Shown: positions 1 to 7,255, counted from the stretch's first letter. The stretch: 8,995 bases of DNA from Syntrophaceae bacterium (GCA_017885225.1 JAFNGM010000068.1:1-8995), one strand, 5' to 3'. Translations and numbers: made by a program. Notes: generated by a model not told the origin, from the letters alone.

Positions 1-9
1 GGTGATGTG

Positions 10-24
10 GGGGAGAAAATCCCC
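10..24 (-). terminator. Possible hairpin after the thioesterase gene
   Basis: A 5-base-pair G/C-rich inverted repeat (GGGGA and TCCCC arms, 5-base loop) lies about 10 bases past the stop codon of the last gene of the run. The position suits a transcription end or an mRNA-stabilising stem-loop. No T-tract follows before the window edge, so a standard intrinsic terminator is not shown. The stem is short and may be chance. Confidence 0.3.
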
Positions 25-34
25 GGCTACCCGA

Positions 35-466
35 TCATGGTTTTTCATATTCAGATAATAATTCCACAAAATCTTCAGGCAGCGGATGTGATTTATTGGT
101 GCCCACACGAAAACATACCCACACAATCTCTCCTATCGCCGCGCACTCCGATGCCCCCTTTTTGAAGATTGCAAGCACCCACGTCAAACTTGATGTCCCA
201 ATCTTGTGGGCGCTCACGCCGATCTCAATGATTTCATCAAAACGAATCGGCTTCAGATACTCTACTGTTGATTTCACTAAGTGGAAATCAAGCCCTCTTT
301 GAGAGACGAGGGTATGATAGTCATAATTAATATTTCTCATATATTCAGTAATTGCCGTATCAAAATATATGAGATAATGCGCGTTGAAGACTATGCCCTG
401 ACTATCAGCTTCCGCATATCTCACACGCAATTCATAAAAAAACCTAAACTGGTCTCTCTTCATCAT
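35..466 (-). CDS. Acyl-CoA thioesterase, 4-hydroxybenzoyl-CoA thioesterase/YbgC-like hotdog family
   Basis: Predicted 143-residue cytoplasmic hotdog-fold thioesterase, a usual length for the family. The N-terminal block around residues 15-37 (RYAEADSQGIVFNAHYL followed by IYF) matches the family active-site region, in which an aspartate before a conserved Gly-[IV]-V is catalytic; Asp21 is the candidate. The role would be hydrolysis of an acyl- or aryl-CoA thioester to free acid and CoA; the substrate cannot be read from sequence. I chose the ATG at 466 because AGGAA lies 6 bases before it; a GTG at 472 directly abuts that AGGAA, and a second ATG follows at 463. The gene starts 23 bases after fixB and is likely the last gene of the fix/acd transcript. 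It may relieve CoA trapping or release a product of the dehydrogenase pathway (inference). Confidence 0.8.
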   Translation of the reverse strand: MMKRDQFRFFYELRVRYAEADSQGIVFNAHYLIYFDTAITEYMRNINYDYHTLVSQRGLDFHLVKSTVEYLKPIRFDEIIEIGVSAHKIGTSSLTWVLAIFKKGASECAAIGEIVWVCFRVGTNKSHPLPEDFVELLSEYEKP

Positions 467-489
467 GAACACTTCCTGTAGAAACCATT

Positions 490-1437
490 TTACTTCTTCA
501 ATTCGGCAATGAGTTTCGGCACCACGTCATAGAGGTCGCCGACAATGCCGAAGTCGGCGGCCTTGAAAATGGGGGCATTCTCGTCTTTATTCACCGCGGC
601 AATTACTTTGGCATTGCGGAAGCCGGTCACATGCTGGACCTGCCCAGAAACTCCAAGTCCTAAATAGAGGTCCGGTTCTACCTGTGCACCGGAAAGTCCG
701 ATGCAGAGTTCTTCCGCCAGCCAATGGTACTCCTCGGCGATCGGTCTCGTGCAGGCGAGTTCACCGTGAAGGACATCTGCCAGCTGGCGGGCAAGGGCCA
801 CGTCTTCCTTCTTCTCCACGCCCCTTCCTACGCAGACGAGCAATCGTGATTCCGTAATATCTTTTGACTCCCGCTCTTTCACCTTTTTCTCAAGAATCTT
901 TACCGTCGAGGGAGAATGTGCGGGAAGATTGATGATCTGTCCCTGTCGACCTTTTACCGCGTCAGCAGGTTCATACGTTCTCGGAGGGATGGTTGCCATT
1001 GCCGGTCGGGTTGTGCAGACCACCTTCTGCACTGCAGCACCTCCGTACGCAAGACGTTCCATCACAAATGATGCATGGTTATCATCGAATGTGAGCGCCA
1101 TACAGCTGCTGCAAAGACCCGTGTCTATGCGTGCTGCAATGCGGGCAGCCATATCCTTCCCTCGCGCCGTGGCGGGAATAAGTATCAGATCGGGGACGTC
1201 TTGTTGTGCTTCTACAATGATACGCGGAATATAAGCATCGAGAGATTGATCTTCAGTGAGCGGCGGGAGAATAAAAACTTCATCAGCTCCACATTCGATA
1301 TAGTCCCGCGCGCGTTCGCGATCCTGCGAGAGAAATACGGAGAGCCGTGTTCCCGTTTTTGTGGAGAGTTCACCTCCGATGCGTAAAAGCTCCAGCGTCT
1401 GTTCACGGTTTTCCGCAATAATCCAGATTCCGGCCAT
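490..1437 (-). CDS. fixB: Electron transfer flavoprotein alpha subunit, FixB type
   Basis: 315-residue ETF alpha subunit that would pair with FixA and hold the electron-carrying FAD. Residues 1-190 form the nucleotide-binding-like domain; the C-terminal FAD domain spans about 195-315. Visible FAD-site features are Arg231 in CTRPIAEE, the SGQVQH segment at 264-269, NKD at 283-285 and Asp295 in the ADFGIVGD block. The loop that is normally GQ[ST]GK reads GLSGA at 247-251, losing Gln and Lys. The same loop is altered in enteric FixB, and the SGQVQH and ADFGIVGD segments also resemble that protein, so this is the carnitine-type FixB rather than the rhizobial one. A strong AAAGGAGA site 5 bases before the ATG overlaps the fixA stop codon; the gap to fixA is 10 bases, which suggests coupled translation. 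Confidence 0.9.
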   Translation of the reverse strand: MAGIWIIAENREQTLELLRIGGELSTKTGTRLSVFLSQDRERARDYIECGADEVFILPPLTEDQSLDAYIPRIIVEAQQDVPDLILIPATARGKDMAARIAARIDTGLCSSCMALTFDDNHASFVMERLAYGGAAVQKVVCTTRPAMATIPPRTYEPADAVKGRQGQIINLPAHSPSTVKILEKKVKERESKDITESRLLVCVGRGVEKKEDVALARQLADVLHGELACTRPIAEEYHWLAEELCIGLSGAQVEPDLYLGLGVSGQVQHVTGFRNAKVIAAVNKDENAPIFKAADFGIVGDLYDVVPKLIAELKK

Positions 1438-1447
1438 ATGTTCTCCT

Positions 1448-2215
1448 TTATCTGATAACGCCTGTTTTTCGCAGAGACCCCACGAAACGGCTTATCTCCG
1501 CGGCGTTTGTTCCGAATCTCTCACAGGTTCGTTCTATCCGTGAAGCCGTTATGCTGAGAGTTTGCAGACAGGCCTCTCCGAGGGGCTGCAATTCATCCTT
1601 CTTGATTGTTACAACGGGCTTTTTCGAGGCCATCAATGTATCCTTTACACCCGGTATCCTGGGAACATTAATGTCGGGAAGAACTGTGACCAGTGCGGGA
1701 AGAGGTGCGGCAATCACTTCAATGCCTTCTTCAACGCGGCGCTCCGCCAAGAGCTTTCCTCCTTCGATAGAGAGTTTCTGAACAAAGGACACACTGGGTA
1801 TGCCGAGTTTTTCCGATAGGCGGGGACCGACCTGCTGGGCGTAGAGATCGCTGGAACCTTCGCCGCAGATAATCAGATCGAAACTCTGGATACGGGAATG
1901 GATTACCTCCGCCAGGATTGCCGCGGTCTGGGAGGGTTCCAGATTGCCAAAGGAGGAATCGGCAATGAAGCAGGCTTGATCGCATCCGCGCGAGAGGGCG
2001 TCCTTGACGCCTTTTGTCGCCTCGGGTACGCTGACGGTGATGCCGATTGCGCTCCCGCCGAGTGTTTCTTTCAGCCGGACGGCTTCCTCAATGGCATTGC
2101 GGTCATACTCGCCGATTTTGTAGTCCACGGAGGAGAAATCGAGTTCCCCGGAAGCCATGCGCCGGACATAGGCTTCATCGACGACCCATTTGAAGCAGGC
2201 AATGATGGCTGGCAT
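1448..2215 (-). CDS. fixA: Electron transfer flavoprotein beta subunit, FixA type
   Basis: 255-residue ETF beta subunit, partner of the FixB just downstream. It would shuttle electrons between the neighbouring acyl-CoA dehydrogenase (Acd2) and FixCX. Segments shared with enteric FixA include LDFSSVDYKIGEYDRNAIEEA (residues 25-45, in part), GEGSSDLYAQQVGP at 118-131 and LPALVTVLPDINVPRIPGVK around 172-191. The last block replaces the canonical [RK]xxNEPRY segment of mitochondrial-type ETF beta with DINVPRIP. The nucleotide-site Gln-Val-Gly (128-130) is present, so an AMP or flavin is probably bound here; which one cannot be decided by eye. The ATG is preceded by AAAGG about 9 bases upstream. 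A 115-base gap separates it from the acd2 stop. Confidence 0.9.
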   Translation of the reverse strand: MPAIIACFKWVVDEAYVRRMASGELDFSSVDYKIGEYDRNAIEEAVRLKETLGGSAIGITVSVPEATKGVKDALSRGCDQACFIADSSFGNLEPSQTAAILAEVIHSRIQSFDLIICGEGSSDLYAQQVGPRLSEKLGIPSVSFVQKLSIEGGKLLAERRVEEGIEVIAAPLPALVTVLPDINVPRIPGVKDTLMASKKPVVTIKKDELQPLGEACLQTLSITASRIERTCERFGTNAAEISRFVGSLRKTGVIR

Positions 2216-2297
2216 ACATTTTACCTTTCATGGTCATTCCCGTCCCCGCCTGCGCGAAATAAACTGCGGTGGGAATTCAGATTTAGAACCCTCTGGA

Positions 2298-2318
2298 TTG
2301 ACTGGTCACGCCAGACAA
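2298..2318 (-). repeat. Imperfect inverted repeat between acd2 and fixA
   Basis: In the 115-base spacer between acd2 and fixA, arms TTG-x-CTGG and CCAG-x-CAA flank a 5-base centre TCACG on the plus strand (7 paired bases with one mismatch). It begins about 12 bases after the acd2 stop. No T-tract follows on the minus strand, so it does not look like a terminator. It could be an intercistronic stem-loop that adjusts the Acd2 to FixAB ratio, or a protein-binding palindrome. The rest of the spacer holds only the fixA ribosome binding site. Confidence 0.35.
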
Positions 2319-2330
2319 TGACAATAAACG

Positions 2331-3470
2331 TTATCGCAGCACGTTCCCAGAGATCACCATTCTCTGTGCTTCCGAGGTGCCTTCGTAGATCTCGGTGATC
2401 TTGGCATCGCGCATCAACCGCTCCACCTTGGCGCCCTTGCAGTAGCCGTAGCCGCCATGGATCTGTACCGCTTTTACGGTATGTTTCATCGCAGCTTCTG
2501 ACGCATAGAGTTTGGCCATAGCGGCTTCCTTGCTGAAAGGCTTATTCTGGTTCTTGAGCCAGGCAGCGTGATAGGTAAGGAAACGGGCGGCGGAGAGGGC
2601 CGTGGCCATGTCCGCGATCATCCAGGCGATAGCCTGATGGCGCGCAATGGGAGTGCCGAACTGGACACGCTCCTTGGAATACCGGATAGATTCATCCAGG
2701 GCAGCCTGGAGGATACCCACACACTGGGCGGCGATCCCGATCCGGCCGTGGTCGAAGCCGGTCATGGCCATCTGAAGTCCCATTCCTTCTTTCCCCAGCA
2801 GGTTTTCCCTCGGTACGCGACAGTCTTTGAAGATCATTTCCGATGTCTGAGATGACCTGAGCCCCATCTTTTTGAAATGTTCTCCCACTCTCAGGCCGGG
2901 CGCGCTTCTGGGGACGATGAGGGTGCTCATGCCCTTCCGACCTGCCGCTTTATCCGTCCAGACAAAGACAAGGTACGTTTCGGCTGTCGGGCCGTTGGTG
3001 GTAAAGGTCTTGGTACCATTGATGACGTAATCGTTACCATCGATTATGGCGCTCGCGGTAGCGGCCATTATATCGGTGCCCGCCGCGGGTTCAGTCAGGG
3101 CGAAGGCTCCCAGGTGTTGCCCTTTGGCCAGGGGGATCAGGAATTTCTTCTTTTGATCTTCTGTCCCGAAGAGGAGGAACATCATGCACACGATACCCGC
3201 ATGAGTCGAAAGGGTAAACCCGGTAGAAGCACAGGACCGGGAAAGCTCCTCCACTGCAATGACGAACGTCAACTGGTCTGCGCCGGCACCCCCGTATTCC
3301 TGCGGAATGGGCATGCCCAACCAGTCTCCCTCTGCAAGCTTTTGAAGCAACTCGGCGGGGTGGCGGCTGTTCTCGTCGATTTCTACAGCAATGGGGTCTA
3401 CGAAATTCTTGCAAAATTCCCTCATGTTCTGGCGAATCAATTCCTGTTCCTCTGTCAGCATGAAGTCCAT
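2331..3470 (-). CDS. Acyl-CoA dehydrogenase, short-chain/butyryl-CoA type (Acd2)
   Basis: 379-residue FAD-dependent acyl-CoA dehydrogenase, the usual length for the short-chain group. It would oxidise an acyl-CoA to the 2,3-enoyl-CoA (or the reverse) and exchange electrons with an ETF. N-terminal helical domain about 1-120; the first family signature ALTEPAAGTD at 124-133 begins the beta domain; the C-terminal helical domain follows from about 230. The catalytic glutamate is intact as Glu363 in IYEGTSEAQR. Helix G reads DHGRIG (240-245), as in short-chain enzymes. The usual Asp-x-Pro of the second signature is replaced: CKGAKVER at 344-351. It sits between fixX and fixA, like the dehydrogenase genes ydiO and caiA near fix-type genes in enterics, so FixAB is its likely acceptor. 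Substrate unknown; a short-chain acyl-CoA is the first guess. Confidence 0.92.
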   Translation of the reverse strand: MDFMLTEEQELIRQNMREFCKNFVDPIAVEIDENSRHPAELLQKLAEGDWLGMPIPQEYGGAGADQLTFVIAVEELSRSCASTGFTLSTHAGIVCMMFLLFGTEDQKKKFLIPLAKGQHLGAFALTEPAAGTDIMAATASAIIDGNDYVINGTKTFTTNGPTAETYLVFVWTDKAAGRKGMSTLIVPRSAPGLRVGEHFKKMGLRSSQTSEMIFKDCRVPRENLLGKEGMGLQMAMTGFDHGRIGIAAQCVGILQAALDESIRYSKERVQFGTPIARHQAIAWMIADMATALSAARFLTYHAAWLKNQNKPFSKEAAMAKLYASEAAMKHTVKAVQIHGGYGYCKGAKVERLMRDAKITEIYEGTSEAQRMVISGNVLR

Positions 3471-3477
3471 GGTGTTC

Positions 3478-3484
3478 TCTCCTT
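3478..3484 (-). promoter_or_regulatory. Ribosome binding site fixing the acd2 start
   Basis: AAGGAGA ends 7 bases before the ATG at 3470, which begins the typical MDF-LTEEQ N-terminus of the family. An in-frame TTG at 3500 would add ten residues that are not family-like, so the ATG is preferred. Confidence 0.75.
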
Positions 3485-3524
3485 CAATTGTATTATTCAA
3501 ACTGTTATTTCGAGTGTCTTAAGC

Positions 3525-3812
3525 CTAACCGAAACGAAGCTGCACTCCCGTTCCTCCCTCAGGATGGTTCCAGTCAAGCACTTCGATACCGCAGGCAATC
3601 CGGCAAGTTCCGCATTCCAGGCAACCGTCGATAGTGGCAAGCACCACTTCTCCGTTTTCATTTTCGCTATAAAGACCGGCAGGGCAAATTCGAACGGCTG
3701 ATTTCAAACGGGGATCTTTTTCCATGCCCGGCCTGATTTTTATATGTGGAATTGCGACGGGTTTGAATACATCAAGTCCCAGCTTCGCCTTCAAATCCAC
3801 CGTCTCGCTCAT
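3525..3812 (-). CDS. fixX: Ferredoxin-like protein FixX
   Basis: 95-residue iron-sulfur partner of FixC, the same length as enteric FixX. The cysteines are Cys43 in ICPAGLY and Cys64, Cys67, Cys70 and Cys74 in the C-x2-C-x2-C-x3-C run starting GCLECGTCRIAC. Cys43 with 64, 67 and 70 gives the single [4Fe-4S] ligand set found in the ferredoxin domain of ETF:quinone oxidoreductase. Cys74 is an extra cysteine. The ICPAGLY loop has Leu where rhizobial FixX has a further Cys (CPAKCY). Five cysteines are too few for two classical clusters. The C-terminus ends in RFG, as in relatives. The ATG overlaps the fixC stop by 4 bases (ATGA), indicating translational coupling and equimolar assembly. It would pass electrons from FixC flavin towards quinone, or the reverse. 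Confidence 0.93.
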   Translation of the reverse strand: MSETVDLKAKLGLDVFKPVAIPHIKIRPGMEKDPRLKSAVRICPAGLYSENENGEVVLATIDGCLECGTCRIACGIEVLDWNHPEGGTGVQLRFG

Positions 3813-5095
3813 ATCTTCATTACCTCTCTCATATCCTTAACCATGCTCCACAATTCTCCCAGACTCACATGTTTTCTGAGCGTAGGGTAAAGCCTCTCCT
3901 TGGGGCCCGCCGGGATTGCGTAGATGTCCTTCATGAGGTTTCCGATCATTTCCGGATAGCGGGTGAAAAACCGGGGATTGCTGAGAACGACAGGTGTTTC
4001 CTGAAAGTTCTCTGAATCCTTGAGTACAAAGCTTTCCTCTAAAAGCTTCTTGTATACACCGAGGGTTTCGGTGTTATAATTTTTTTCCTCCTTGGCCTTT
4101 AGGACAGCCTTGGCGGCGAAGTAACCCGACGCCAGGGCATATTCCATGCCCTTCACGGTGAATCCGATATTCAGCGCCAGTCCGGCGGCATCGCCCGCGA
4201 CGAGGATACCATTTCCGCAAAACCTACCCAGTGCCTTGAATCCGCCCTCCGGTATTATATGGGCCGAATACTCAACCGAGTTTCCTCCTCTAATGAGAGG
4301 AGTGATCTCAGGCCGGCTTTTGAACGCTTCCAGAAGTACCGGCACTTCAATGGGATTCTTCTCGTCTATGGCGTCCTCGATGCCGATGACGACTCCCAGG
4401 CTGAGGCTTTCCCTGTTCGTGTAGAGAAAACCGCCTCCGAATTTACCCTGTGTTATGTCACCTACGTAAAGATGCGCCGCGCCCTCGTTGCCTTCCAGGC
4501 GGAAGCGGTCATTGATCACCCCGGAATCCAAAGAGATCACTTCCTTTATACCAAGGGCAAAGTTTTGAGGGGAGGGATGTGACTGAAGACCTGCCTTTTC
4601 CGACAAAAGCGATAGCACACCGTCACAGGCAATAACCACATCGGCCCTCAGTTCATCACCCCCTGCCAGAACCCCGGAGATTTTCCCGTTCTCTTTGATG
4701 ACGTCGTCGACCCTGATCTTGGAGAGAACCATAACCCCTTGCTCTTCAGCCTGTTCGGCAAGCCACCGGTCAAATTTTGCGCGAAGTATGCTGTAACTCT
4801 GGTGGGGTTCTTCCCGAAGTTCGTTCCCGGAGTAAGTCAGGGCCACCGAGCGGTCCTTTGTCATGAGGGTGAGTTCTTCACGGGCAATGAAACGTTCCAG
4901 AGGGGCCTTTTCGAAGAGACCGGGAAAAAGATCGCGAACGGGATTCACGTAGATGCGGCCACCGGTAACGTTTTTTGCGCCGGGATAGTCCCCCCGTTCC
5001 AGGACCAGCACCTCAAGACCATTGCCTGCTAATGTATAGGCTGCGCCCAGACCGGCAAGACCAGCTCCCACGATGATCACATCGAATGTATCCAT
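3809..5095 (-). CDS. fixC: FixC flavoprotein, ETF:quinone oxidoreductase-like
   Basis: 428-residue FAD protein, matching the length of enteric FixC. Together with FixX it corresponds to a split ETF:quinone oxidoreductase linking a reduced ETF to the membrane quinone pool. The N-terminal FAD site is a Rossmann motif, VIIVGAGLAGLGAA (6-19), ending in Glu33 of LERG. The FixC-typical GAKNVTGGR is at 39-47. A second FAD-contact block is GDAAG at 301-305 with NIGFTVKGM just after. No signal peptide or clear transmembrane helix is seen, so any membrane contact would be peripheral. The start is the ATG just before TFDVIIVG; its ribosome site is weak (AAGG about 12 bases upstream). It is the first gene after a 247-base gap and so probably begins a transcription unit. 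Confidence 0.94.
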   Translation of the reverse strand: MDTFDVIIVGAGLAGLGAAYTLAGNGLEVLVLERGDYPGAKNVTGGRIYVNPVRDLFPGLFEKAPLERFIAREELTLMTKDRSVALTYSGNELREEPHQSYSILRAKFDRWLAEQAEEQGVMVLSKIRVDDVIKENGKISGVLAGGDELRADVVIACDGVLSLLSEKAGLQSHPSPQNFALGIKEVISLDSGVINDRFRLEGNEGAAHLYVGDITQGKFGGGFLYTNRESLSLGVVIGIEDAIDEKNPIEVPVLLEAFKSRPEITPLIRGGNSVEYSAHIIPEGGFKALGRFCGNGILVAGDAAGLALNIGFTVKGMEYALASGYFAAKAVLKAKEEKNYNTETLGVYKKLLEESFVLKDSENFQETPVVLSNPRFFTRYPEMIGNLMKDIYAIPAGPKERLYPTLRKHVSLGELWSMVKDMREVMKI

Positions 5096-5342
5096 GTATC
5101 TGATGCGCCTTCTCGTTTATATGAATGATTGTAGTAAAAATACAGTGTTTCCCGGCGAAGTGCAATATCAAACAAGAGACGTTGGTTTGACGGCAAGAGC
5201 CTTAATCCCTCATTTCATATATTCGCATGCACTCCTGCTCAATTCGCACGGAGAAAGATATCTTCCTTTGGTCGATATGACACAGAACTTATGAAATAAA
5301 GCACTGAGAATGGGGTTTAAATCCGGTCATGAACGTTAAAAT
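5096..5342 (-). promoter_or_regulatory. Intergenic region before fixC with a weak promoter candidate
   Basis: This A/T-richer 247-base gap separates etfA from fixC and is the largest non-coding stretch in the window. The best promoter candidate is TTGCAC (5160-5165) and TATTTT (5137-5142), 17 bases apart on the minus strand; the -35 matches consensus poorly. TACAAT at 5128-5133 is an alternative -10 without a good -35. No convincing terminator hairpin with a T-tract follows etfA, so read-through from the acd1 transcript is possible. No believable gene is present. Confidence 0.4.
5221..5250. repeat. Short direct repeat, possible operator half-sites
   Basis: ATTCGCATG at 5221-5229 and ATTCGCACG at 5242-5250 are 8 of 9 identical and start 21 bases apart, close to two helical turns. 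They lie upstream of the weak fixC promoter candidate. This could be a pair of activator or repressor sites, but repeats this short also arise by chance. Confidence 0.25.
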
Positions 5343-6353
5343 TTACGCTCCCTTACGGCGTGACCGATACGCGTTGATCTTCTCAATCAACAGGGGAACA
5401 AATGTCCGGCAATCTTCCACAATACCGTAATCCACCTGTTCAAATACAGGAGCCCTGGCATCCTTGTTGACGGCCACCATCACCTTGGCATTTACCACAC
5501 CGATCAGATGCTGCAACTCACCGGAAAGACCTATGCCAATATACAGCTCAGGGCTTACCATCTTCCCGCTTTGACCGATCATGGTCTCATGCCCGGTCCA
5601 GCCTTCATCTACCACCGGTCGCGTACACCCTAAGGCCGCATGGAGCGTCTGGGCCAGATCGGCAATCTGCCGCCACCCTTCTTCATTTCCCGCTCCAGCC
5701 CCGCCCGCAATCACAATGGCGGCGGATTCCAGAGGCACGGTTTCCTGTTTCCTGCGCACTACCTGTAAAGTCTGAATTCTGCCTTCGAACTCCGCAGGGA
5801 CTTCAAGCAGCACAACCTCGCCCTGGCGGCTTTCATCCATATGGGGCCTTGGGAAAACCCCCCTTGCAACTGTGGCCATCTGGGGGCGATTCTTCGGGCA
5901 GGTGATCGATATCAGCCCGCCATAGGCCGGAATCCACTGCTCCAGGATTCGGTTTTCATTGATGGTGAGATCGATGCAGTGCGCGGTCAAACCGGTTTTC
6001 AAACGGGCCGCCACCATGGGTGCAAGTTCCCGGCCCGCGTGTGTAGAGCCTATCAGCACAATCTCCGGCTTTTTTTCGTCAGCGAGAGAGACGATAATCT
6101 CCGTGTAAATCTCAGGTTGGTACCATGACAGAGTTGGCGCATCGCCCAGATAAACCCTGTCCGTACCGGCAGCGAACAAAGGTTGAACCTGGTCTTTAAT
6201 CCTGTCGCCCAACAGGATGACTTCAAGGGTCGTATTCAGCTCGTTGGCAAGCGCACGGGCCTTGCCGATAAGCTGTAGGGAAATGTCCTGAATTCTTCCT
6301 TCCTCTTGCTCGGCAAACACCCAGATGGGGCCGCACGTATCTTCTTTTTTCAT
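5343..6353 (-). CDS. etfA: Electron transfer flavoprotein alpha subunit, clostridial-like
   Basis: 336-residue ETF alpha subunit that would pair with the EtfB encoded just upstream. The N-terminal half has the block typical of ETFs linked to butyryl-CoA dehydrogenase: WVFAEQ at 11-16, ARLKTGLTA around 116-124 and RPQMATV at 156-162. The C-terminal FAD domain is canonical: Arg245 in CTRPVVDEGW, an intact GQSGK loop at 260-264, LSGELQH at 276-282, NKD at 296-298 and Asp308. It therefore should bind the usual alpha FAD, unlike FixB in this window, whose loop is degraded. It ends in a short basic tail (YRSRRKGA). The start ATG has AGGA 7 bases upstream. A 104-base gap without visible structure separates it from etfB, which is longer than usual for this pair. 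Confidence 0.92.
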   Translation of the reverse strand: MKKEDTCGPIWVFAEQEEGRIQDISLQLIGKARALANELNTTLEVILLGDRIKDQVQPLFAAGTDRVYLGDAPTLSWYQPEIYTEIIVSLADEKKPEIVLIGSTHAGRELAPMVAARLKTGLTAHCIDLTINENRILEQWIPAYGGLISITCPKNRPQMATVARGVFPRPHMDESRQGEVVLLEVPAEFEGRIQTLQVVRRKQETVPLESAAIVIAGGAGAGNEEGWRQIADLAQTLHAALGCTRPVVDEGWTGHETMIGQSGKMVSPELYIGIGLSGELQHLIGVVNAKVMVAVNKDARAPVFEQVDYGIVEDCRTFVPLLIEKINAYRSRRKGA

Positions 6354-6457
6354 TTACTGATCCTATGCTTTACAAATCACCCACATCCACCGTTCATCCT
6401 CTGGGATCGAAGCTTCAGCCTGACTCCTGCTTTTCTGAGACCTATTCCGGAAACCAG

Positions 6458-7255
6458 TCAGATCAGACCTGCGTCTGCCAACTTCTGCATCAGCATTTCA
6501 GCTTTTTCCTCACTCGTGCCGTTGATGATCTCGACCTGCCGCCTTATGGATCGGGTGGTCATGGCCGACACCATGGTGGGAGAACCTGAAAGCCCCACCA
6601 TATCTTCAGCGATACCCAGATCACGTGCGGACCAGCAGAGAATCTGCTTTTTTCTGGCCTTGATGATTCCTGAAAATGAAAGGACCCGGGGAGAATTAAG
6701 TGTACGGGTCACCGTGAAAACAGAAGGAAGCTTCACCTGCATCAGGCGGTATCCGTTTTCGATGCAGGCTTTGACCTTCCATGACTCCGGCCCTGTATCG
6801 GTGAGTTCTTCGACCATGGTTACCACCGGCATCCCAAGGAAGGCGGCAATCTGCGGGCCTACCCATTCTGTTCCGCCGTCACTGCTGGCCATCCCGCAAA
6901 AGATCACGTCATACCGCCCGATTTTCTCAATGCCCTTGGCCAGGGTAAACGCCGTGGCATACGTGTCTGCGCCGGCAAAAGCTCTGTCTGAAAGCAAAAT
7001 GCCCTGATCTGCGCCAAGGGCAAGACATTCCTTGACGATGTTGCCTGCCTCCGGAGGCCCCATACTGATTGCAGTCAAAAAAGCTCCCCTCGTTTCCTTG
7101 ATGTGTAGAGCCGCTTCCATGGCATTTTTATCCAAAGGATTTAATACCAGGGGCACCTCGGAGCGTTTCAGGGTTTTTGTGACCGGATCGATCCGAATCT
7201 GATCAGCCTGCTTGGGATCCGGCACGGCTTTCACGCATACGACAATATTATACAT
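6458..7255 (-). CDS. etfB: Electron transfer flavoprotein beta subunit, clostridial-like
   Basis: 265-residue ETF beta subunit, partner of the EtfA that follows. The N-terminus MYNIVVCVKAVPDP and the ISMGPPEA (63-70), ALGAD (79-83) and LLSDRAFAGADT (87-98) blocks match ETF beta of clostridial acyl-CoA dehydrogenase complexes. The C-terminal arm, from GLSGSPT at 221-227 to LADAGLI, is also of that type. The nucleotide loop reads SSDGGTEWVGPQ (124-135), where relatives usually have DGDTAQVGPQ; Trp131 replaces Gln. The later block is TLNSPRVLS (185-193) instead of ELNEPRYPS. The cofactor at this site (AMP or a second, bifurcating FAD) cannot be told by eye. I chose ATG 7255; an in-frame TTG at 7297 would add 14 non-family residues. 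GAGGA sits about 10 bases before the ATG. Confidence 0.9.
   Translation of the reverse strand: MYNIVVCVKAVPDPKQADQIRIDPVTKTLKRSEVPLVLNPLDKNAMEAALHIKETRGAFLTAISMGPPEAGNIVKECLALGADQGILLSDRAFAGADTYATAFTLAKGIEKIGRYDVIFCGMASSDGGTEWVGPQIAAFLGMPVVTMVEELTDTGPESWKVKACIENGYRLMQVKLPSVFTVTRTLNSPRVLSFSGIIKARKKQILCWSARDLGIAEDMVGLSGSPTMVSAMTTRSIRRQVEIINGTSEEKAEMLMQKLADAGLI

Noticed and set aside
2877..3701. Plus-strand open frame of about 274 codons opposite acd2 and fixX
   Set aside because: It crosses two confident minus-strand genes and their spacer and resembles no family.
490..5095. Reading the fix genes as a nitrogen-fixation marker
   Set aside because: The subunits resemble the enteric carnitine/acyl-CoA type, a dehydrogenase is embedded, and no nif gene is in the window.
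5073..5294. Plus-strand open frame of about 73 codons in the gap before fixC
   Set aside because: It begins inside fixC, has no clear ribosome binding site and no recognisable features; the gap is better read as regulatory.
6306..7007. Plus-strand open frame of about 233 codons opposite etfB and the etfA start
   Set aside because: Antisense shadow; low-complexity Ser/Pro/Arg-rich translation with no motif.
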